From NCBI GenBank assembly GCA_009602735.1, contig WELA01013696.1, positions 165,488 to 229,487 of the forward strand: a stretch of 64,000 bases of DNA. The letters are read 5' to 3'. Made by a program: the position numbers and the translations under genes. Below, in pieces: positions 56,928 to 64,000 of the stretch. Under the pieces are notes generated by a model. That model ran no database searches. It had not been told where the DNA came from and worked only from the letters and a program-made list of their open reading frames with translations. The number at the start of each line of letters is the position of its first letter. Position 1 is the stretch's first letter. Source of the DNA: Mesotaenium endlicherianum (Eukaryota; Streptophyta; Zygnematophyceae; Zygnematales; Mesotaeniaceae).

Positions 56928-59765
56928 TGTAACGAATCAGTATATTGGTGAATATAATATTCATTTATATATAATAGTGAATCAAGTTCAGCCTGTTGAA
57001 CATTAGTCAACATTCAGTCTGCTGGACTTCATGTAATAATCAGTTTAATGACTCAGCCGAGAACAGCAGGCTAAAGTCAACTTAGGTCAGCTTGCTGACA
57101 CATTCTTTGACAGCCAACTGACTCCCGTACTCGGTAGCAACGAACTTCCTAGATATGCATCTAAGTGTAATATGCTGGATGAACGGCCAAATGACATCCT
57201 TGGGATGAATGGCGATTCGGGATGACGGGAGATGGTGGTGGATTTGGTTAACCGAGGTCCTATCAACTTGGTTAATTCCCAGGTAGGCGATGCCATCGCA
57301 CGTGTCGTTGAACAGTAAAACTCATTCCATGCACATATGCTAGGTATTGGTCTCGAGTTCGGCATTCACAACAAGGCCAACTTTCTTCTACTGCTTACCG
57401 AGAGATATCTGAATCGAAGGCGAGAAGCCATTGATACGCACTGAGTTCTAGCCTTGCTTATGTATGAGTTTATTGATTGCATTATTGATGCTACTTTACT
57501 TACATTTGACTTGCAAGCATTGTCCACTGCTAGTGTGTTGTCTTTTGCTGTTTAATCAGATAATTGAAAATACCATAAAGATTACTCGCTGATATAAAGA
57601 TTTTTATCAAATGTTAATCGCCTATTGGTAAGTCGATTCATTTCAGTGGTATTGGAGCAATTATCACAGTCTTCTTTGTATGGTAAGGACAAGGTCTCAA
57701 ACTAGCAACTCCCGGAACATGGAGAACCAGGATAACGCGAATGTCAAAAATCAGGCTGAAAGCCATGTAGCGGGAACTCGTACCTATTCTGATGCAGTGG
57801 CAGATACTGCAGCTAGAGAGTCTGCAGATGAGGCAGCTGCTATTGCCGCAGTCGCAACACAACAGGCTGAGGAGGAGAGAGTCAGACTAGAAGCCGAACG
57901 ATTAGCAAAAGCTATTGAAGATGAAGAAAGGAGGGAAGGACAGCCAGCGGACGAGCGCACTCTCAAAGAACTTATGGCAGAAAGGGCCAATGTGCTGAAC
58001 CCACCTTCTGCTGTACAACTCAATGTGCCTCTAGGTCAAATTCGCGACCGGCTGAATGCGGCAAGAATGGCTGCTGCAGGAGCGAGAGGGAATGTTGAGG
58101 ACACTACTCAGCGTGTAAATGCCACTCCTATTGCTGCATTTGCTGGGCTCCCACATTAGAGTGTAGATTTAGGAGCACTATTTGTGCAAATGTAATTGCA
58201 AATGGCGAGCATGTATCAGTCCCAACAGGAGAACAAAAGGATCATAATGTCACTCCTGCGTGACAGCGACCAAATGGGTTCTCATACGACCGTTCATGGT
58301 GGCATGGGGCCTAATAAGCTCAAGCCAAAGCCTCCTCAGGATTATGACCCTAAGGAGTGGCTGGAGAATAATTCAGAGCTGTAGTACTATGAGAAAGTCA
58401 GGCACACGGGTGCTTTCCTGAAAGGCAGTGCAGCCGTGGTGGTTGTATTGGAAACGAGAGCGTAAAGCTCAGCAACTCGATGACCCTACTTGGGTAGAGT
58501 ATGTAGAGAAGCTGCATGAAAAGTTTGATGTTATCAATCAGCAGAAGAAAGCTATTTATGCAATGATCTCCTTGACACTGAAGCAGACCACTTCAGTTGC
58601 TGATTTTGCTCAAAAGTTCCAGGAGAACATTATGAAGCAGCCAGAATTACCAAAGCGGTATAGGATAGCATACTTCAGGTAAGGCTTGAAACCCGAGGTC
58701 TCAGGTCATTCTGCTGAAGAGAAGTATGAGAAACTGGCTGACTTGATCCAGGATGCTGATGCCTGGGATCAGGAGAAGTCCAATCACAAGCGCCAGAGTA
58801 TCGCTTTGGTGTCTAAGATTGGCAAAAAACCACATGGTTCCTACAATGCAATTGAGGGAGACCAGGCTGAGGACGACCAGTTTGATGAGTGAGTATAACG
58901 CCATACAGTCTAGAGGAAGGGGTGGACACTCTCGAGGTGGCTATGGAAGAGGTGGTGGAAGGACTAAGCCGAGACCATCCTCAGCAAAATCTGTTTGCTT
59001 CCATTGCCAGCAGTTGGGCCACTAAAGAGAGCAGTGTCCCAGCAAGCACCTCCTAAAGTTTGAGAGAAAGGACCAGCCTTTAAAAGACCCCAACCTTCAG
59101 TAATCCAGTCTACTGACTGTGAGGATGCTATAGATAGTGAGTGGTCACTAGCTGCCCTCGTATTATGGGTCCTGCTGAACAGGATTCACTATGCATGCCT
59201 GACAAACAGATAAAGGAGACCATCAGCAATATAGACACCCAAAGAGTGCACACTTCGGATGATCTTGTTCCACCTGATGTCCAACATTTCTTTGCTAAGT
59301 CAGGAGAACAATGCGAAAGTTAGGAAAAGTCAGTCCCCCTATTCTACTGCACTGTATAATTGCAGGTAGAAAGGTGAGGGCATTTGTTGACGGAGGGGCA
59401 TCACATACTTTCATCCATAAGGACTTAATTAAGCGGCTAAGGCTGCCTACTGTCAACCAAGGGAATAGAAAATCATTCCTTGAAGATGCCTTAAGTAACC
59501 CTGGAGGAGTTACAACCAAGTTTATTGAGGTCCAGTTGGGTTCTGGCATTGCAGTGCTAACTGAAACGCTTACATTTGAGGTACTCAAACTGGCTTTTAT
59601 GATCTCGTGCTAGGTAGGTACTGGCTTAACAGACATCAAGCTGAAGTGTGTTGGAACAAAGGTACAGTTAACGTGAGAGGAGCCAGGGATGGGCAAACTA
59701 ACTTGGCACCCACCAGTGCTCTTCCTCCTGTCTTATATGGATGGCAAATGAATGAAAAGAAGAGG
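56928..59765 (+). mobile_element. Ty3-type chromovirus fossil, 5' part (LTR, gag, protease)
   Basis: 5' LTR 56928-57645 (TGTAACG...CATTTCA), then a primer binding site TGGTATTGGAGC at 57647-57658 complementary to initiator tRNA-Met. The gag region runs from ATG 57680 to about 59040: an Ala/Glu-rich coiled-coil N-terminus, a capsid-like part (DPTWVEYVEKLHEKFDVINQ, SLTLKQTTSVADFAQKFQEN) and a Gly/Arg-rich tail with a zinc-knuckle remnant (VCFHCQQLGH). An aspartic-protease domain follows at about 59310-59610 (VRAFVDGGASHTFIHKDL). Reverse transcriptase and later parts are missing because another copy is inserted at 59766. Broken, with several disabling changes. The domain order fits the same family as the copy to the right. 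Confidence 0.88.
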
Positions 59766-60599
59766 TGAAATGAATCGACTTACCAAATAGGCAATTAAAA
59801 ATCAATAAAGATCTTCATATCAGCAAGTAATCTTTATGGATTTTCCGTTAATTGATTAATCGGCAAAGGGACAACACACTAGCAGTGAACAACACTCGTA
59901 AATCAAATGCGAGTAAACTAGCATCAATAATGCACTCAGTAAACTCATACATAAACAAGGTTCGAAGACAGTGCGTATCAATGGCTTCTTGCCTTGGATT
60001 TAGATCTCTCTCAGTAAGCTGTACAAGAGAGTTGGCCTTGTTTCCAAATGCCGAACTCGAGAGCAATGCCTAGCATATGTTCATGGAATGAGTTTACTGT
60101 TCAACGGCCAGTGCGATGGCACCGCCTACCTGGGAGTTAACCACGTTGGTAGGACCTCGGTTAACCAAATCCACCGCCATCTCCCATCATCCCCAATCGC
60201 CATCCATCATAGGGATGTCATCTGGCCATTCATCTAGCATACCACACTTAGATGCATATCGAGGCAGTTTGCTGCTACCGAGTACGGAAGTTAGCTTGCT
60301 GTCAAAGAATGTGTTAGCAAGCTGACTTGAGCTGACTTCTGCCTGCTGCTTTTGGCTGAGTCATTAAACTGACATTAAATATAAAGTCCAGCAGACTGAT
60401 TATTAACTAGAGTTCAGCAGGCTGAACTTATTTAACTGTTATATTTAAATGAATATTATATCAACCAATATACTGATTCATTACAATCCCTCCAACTTAA
60501 CATGTTGTCGCCTCGACAACAATGACACAAGGTACATAAGCTTCCCCAACTAAATTTACTGGTCCCTCTCCCATCCAACATGCTGTGCCCTTGGCCCTG

Positions 60600-62285
60600 C
60601 GCCCTTAGGAGGGAGATGCCCCTGGGGCCCTATGGTCAAGGGAGTCAGTCCTCCTCCTGTCTTGGGGTCTTCTGAAGCCTGTCAGAGATGGAGGTTCCGT
60701 GTAGGGACCCGGCGGAGAACGCAATAACTGTGCTGTTTCCTCCTGCACGGTCTGAAACTGAATGGAGGCAGCCTTCTCCTGGGCATCCCTCAAACTGACA
60801 GGTACATATACCGGCATCCCAGAAGGATGTTGCATCACATGAGCTAAGGGTATATGCCCTCTCTGCGAGGGAGATGCCGGCAGGCCTCTGGCTATTTCTC
60901 TAGCAGCCCTCCTGTCTGCCCTGTCTGATTGGGTCTCCGTGCCTGGAGATGGGGTCTGTCCTCTGGCAGTTCCCAGCCAAGTGATATCCTCCTCTTCAGC
61001 GAGTTGCTGGAGGGCCAACCCCGTCTTCTCCCTTACAGGGGATGTGGCAGGTGTCAGGATCACGGCGGGCTAGTGTCCTCCTCCTCGCCTTCCTCCTCGT
61101 CTTCCTCTGACTCCTCCTCCTCTCTGTCCCCGGGTTCCTCTGAGACTCCCTGGGGTCTCTTCAGTCAGCTGCTCCAATTCTTCCCGAGAAAAAAAATATT
61201 CCACTGACCTTCCCCTTTTGGGTGCTGGTGGGGGCTGCTGAGTCCGGACCGCATACAGGTCCTTTTTCCCCTGCTTGCTTGCCCATTTGGCATAAGCGTG
61301 CTTCCCTTTTGAGAATGACTCTCGGGCCCTGATCTGTCCCCCTGCATTTCTTGGCTCATGCAGTCTCTGACTCCATCCAATCTTGGGTCCCAAGCCGCAA
61401 TGTGAGGGGGCAATACTATGTTCCCCTTTAGGTTTGTCAGGAAATCCTCATCCGTCGCCCTGTCATTCTGCTGGTCCCTCATGTTGATGGTCATCCACCG
61501 CCAATCGGTGGGCTTTTGGAAGAAGGCAAGGTCTGTCCTTTTAAGAGTACAAGGGTACCAGTGCCCTGCAAAGTCTAGCTGACTGGTTTCCTTGGCCAAG
61601 AATTCCTAGCTCCTTCTCTCCACCTCATTATACATGGCCTTGAACCTGTTATGGGGTGTTGAGTCCTTAAAGCTGTTCGCGTCCATGGGATCATCCTGAT
61701 GACCTTATCTTCCCCCCAGATACCAAGAATCGATACAGCCCCTGCTTCGTTCACCTGGGCCATGGCCTGGCCGATCTGACAGTATATCCTACCATCCTGG
61801 CGTAATTGTGGTAGAGGAGGAGCCCCGTGCTGACCTCTATATACTTGTCAAAGATTTCGGATGTCTCCCCTTCCCTCTGGAGGATGTCCTTCTGTGACTC
61901 ACTGCAACTTCTCTGAGCATACTTGAAGGCCTCCTCCAGTAGATCAAAGCCCTTGCCTGATACTGTGTAGCGGTAGCTGCTGATTCTCCTCTGCTCTTCT
62001 TCAGCCTGCTGCTTTCGCGTCTCCTCAGCTTGCCTCTCCTCTTCCGCTTTCTTGGCCTCCTCTGTAGCTTTTTTGTCCAGTTCTTTCTGCCTCAACCTGG
62101 CCTGTTCCTCCTCCTCCTTCTTCTTCTGTGCCTCCCGCTGTTGTTGGAGTCGTTGTGATTCCTGAGCGAAGATGGAGGATGATTCGATGTCTCCACAGAA
62201 TTGCAAGTATTCTGCATGTGCCTCTTCTGCCCTTCTCTTCCTCTTGAGTTCCGACTTTTAAGTCATCCTGCTCAATCATAAACAC
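60600..62285 (-). pseudogene. Extra coiled-coil reading frame downstream of the chromodomain (copy 2)
   Basis: Lies between the chromodomain and the 3' LTR. Begins with a strong Glu/Lys/Gln coiled coil (about 62190-61980), then a globular-looking part (DKYIEVSTGLLLYHNYARMV), a basic Lys-rich segment (about 61320-61240), an acidic Glu-rich run (about 61150-61080) and a Pro/Arg/Ser-rich tail. Counterparts of most of these occur in the copy at 3.7-5.4 kb. No envelope, chromatin or enzyme domain recognised. It is broken by a few changes. Function unknown. Confidence 0.6.
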
Positions 62286-62613
62286 AATGCAGTTAGTGAA
62301 GTCATGATATTTTGCCGCTACTGAGTGCCCTTGATGAAGAGGAACGCGATTGGGAGAGTTCCTAGTTTGAAATGCCTGGTGTAAGTGAATATAAGGGAAA
62401 ATTGAGTTAGAGAGAAAGTGAGTGTGAGCGCAGGTTGAGTGTGTAATATGGTTATCAGAGATTTTCCGGCTGATCCCGAAACAGATACCACTCCCTCCAA
62501 CTTAATTTTAAAGGTGGGCTGCCTGTCACAACGGTCACTAACTGTCACATCCCCCTCCAACTTATATGGAGACAAGACCTCCTGTCACCTTCCCATGTCT
62601 AGTGAAGGGACAG

Positions 62614-63303
62614 TTAGGGCGGTGCCCCAGCCGCCCAAAGGTGGAACCGTTTCAACGCCCCTTTGGCATTGGTCAGCAAGTCTTTAAACTCCCAAGTGTC
62701 CCCAGAGGCATTGTAACCCTTCCATCGGATGAGGTACTTCATGACATATTTAGACGATCGACGGATTGAGCGAGCGTCTAAAATCTCATCGACCTCATAT
62801 TCCTCAGGGTCGCCGTCCCTGACAGCGGGGACCGGTCCCGGTTGGACAGGTAACCGACCTGTGAATAGTGTATCACCTTTGATGTATGGTTCCAGGACGG
62901 AGGCATTAAAGACCGGGTGACCCTTGTAGTCCGCTGACATGTTCAGTTTGTAAGCATTTTGACCGACACGACGCACTACCGAATATGGACCAACCCAGAC
63001 AGGGCCAAGCTTTTTCTTGACCACACCAGGGAGGTACAGGTGCTGAGAATGCAGTTTGACCAAATTGCCCTTAGAAAATGTCAGCTCCCGACGGTGTTGA
63101 TTAGCGTATTTTTGTTGGTTTTCTTGGGCTTTGTGCAGGTTTTGTTGGACTTCTGACAAGGTGTCAACAAACTCCTGAGTTAACTGGAGGGAGATCGGAT
63201 TGTCAATGCCTTTAGTTAAAGACTCCCCCAGTACATCTAAAGGGGAATTAGGGACTCTACCCGAGCTGAGTTCAAAAGGAGTCTTGCCCGTTGACGCGTG
63301 CAC
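62614..63303 (-). pseudogene. Integrase C-terminal region with chromodomain
   Basis: Frame of 229 codons starting MHASTGKTPFELSSGRVPNS, with the conserved GNLVKLHSQHLYLPG and LGPVWVGPYSVVRRVG segments that Ty3 integrases carry after the catalytic core, the HPVFNASVLEPY motif, and a chromodomain at the end. This part reads open. Confidence 0.88.
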
Positions 63304-64000
63304 CGCACTGTTGACCGCAAACTAAATTTGAGGCAACAGGTCATCCCAATTATCTTGTTTTTGGTTAATATATGCTCTCAGCACCTCCTGAGAACGCGCT
63401 TAGTTCTTGTCAGTTTATCCATTTTTGTCAGTTTATCCACGACTACCAATATCACATTATGCCCATTAGCCGTTCGTGGCAATGTGACCACCCAGTCCAT
63501 GGATATAGTTTCCCAACGTCCCGCCGGGATGGGTAGCGGTTGCAAGAGACCTCCCGGTGGTGTGCGCCTAGACTTATTTCTTTGACACTGATCACAGGAC
63601 TTCACATATTTCAAGACCTCTCGGGGCAATCCCTCCCAATGATAATGTTTTGCCAGTTTGCCAAAAGTTTTGGCCAGCCCCAAATGCCCACCCAGTAAAC
63701 TGTCATGTGCTTGACTCAATAATAGGGACCTTATTTCCAAGTTATTAGGAATGACCAGCTTCAGCCTGCATGAAGTGGTTTCAGTCACCCAGACCCCTCC
63801 CTTAAGCTTATACCCGAGTGCAGTAGCACGACACACACCAGTAGTGGGGCTGGGCTCAAATGTTGGGTCAGAAAGGTAGGCTTTCCTAAGTTGTTCAAGG
63901 AAGGACTTTTTCACCTTTAGTGAAGTGAGTGCACACAGGACTTTATCTACAGCATGCTGACTAAAGTTCCTTTCTTGCAAGTCAGGTCTTCTAGAGAGTG

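Larger units (their letters stand above)
59766..64000 (-). mobile_element. Ty3-type chromovirus fossil in opposite orientation, 3' part, running off the window
   Basis: Read on the minus strand from the window edge: integrase with zinc-binding segment and core (63980-63378, with HDSLLGGHLGLAKTFGKLAK, VKSCDQCQRNKSR and ISMDWVVTLP), integrase C-terminal part and chromodomain (63303-62614, ending in YLIRWKGYNASGDTWEF), a spacer with a first purine tract near 62557-62569, an extra coding region (about 62285-60600), a second purine tract at 60486-60498 and the 3' LTR 60485-59766 (720 bp). It interrupts the plus-strand element to its left. It carries few to several breaks in the visible part; its coding frames are longer than those of the copy at 3.3 kb, so it looks younger. 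Confidence 0.88.

Noticed and set aside
62470-62500. Primer-binding-site-like GTGGTATC next to a purine tract
   Set aside because: Only the first few bases match the proven primer binding site at 57647 and no LTR end adjoins it.
1-64000. CRISPR arrays, rRNA, functional tRNA genes, telomere repeats
   Set aside because: None seen; the window has spliced eukaryotic genes and no regularly spaced identical repeats of that kind.

Overview
The window looks like nuclear DNA of a green plant-lineage eukaryote, most likely a green alga. The evidence is a B12D-family gene, a ZTP29-type ZIP transporter, a cinnamoyl-CoA/dihydroflavonol-reductase-like gene, many short GC-rich exons separated by introns of about 100-1000 bp loaded with CA/CT/C-run repeats, and Ty3-type retrotransposons primed by initiator tRNA-Met. 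The genus cannot be fixed from the sequence. There is one scaffold gap (27104-27316, 213 N) and single Ns at 36706 and 39341.

Layout. 1-1.7 kb: probable 3' part of an unrecognised minus-strand gene. 1.9-2.2 kb: pure pyrimidine tract. 3.3-10.3 kb: a nest of LTR retrotransposon fossils: the 3' end of a chromovirus, cut by the LTR of a second Ty3-like element, then a third fragment carrying a PHD finger. 10.3-12.0 kb: an unusual block packed with the palindrome TGCGCA. 13.6-17.4 kb: damaged NAD(P)-dependent reductase gene (minus). 17.4-21.4 kb: AT-rich, no gene recognised. 21.5-30.5 kb: about 15-exon gene for a mitochondrial-looking adenylate-kinase-like protein (minus). 31.6-35.0 kb: intact six-exon ZIP metal transporter (plus), divergent from the kinase across a 1.1-kb spacer. 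35.9-36.9 kb: B12D gene (minus), convergent with the transporter. 37.5-41.6 kb: GC-rich region that is probably coding, strand unresolved. 43.4-43.9 kb: two overlapping hypothetical plus-strand frames. 44.0-45.3 kb: three-exon SRPBCC/START-like lipid-binding gene (minus). 47.0-48.5 kb: TRIM-like miniature LTR element. 50-64 kb: mainly LTR fossils, including two solo LTRs with perfect 5-bp target duplications, the 5' part of one chromovirus (56928-59765) and a second copy in the opposite orientation inserted into it (59766 to beyond 64000).

The host genes are housekeeping or metabolic and are not an obvious pathway. The most unusual material is in the mobile DNA. One chromovirus family carries an extra coiled-coil reading frame between its chromodomain and 3' LTR, with a second polypurine tract in front of it, and this structure is seen in two copies at opposite ends of the window. 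Another LTR family ends its coding region with a PHD finger instead of a chromodomain. Exon coordinates for the host genes were derived by hand from reading frames, splice sites and intron phase.
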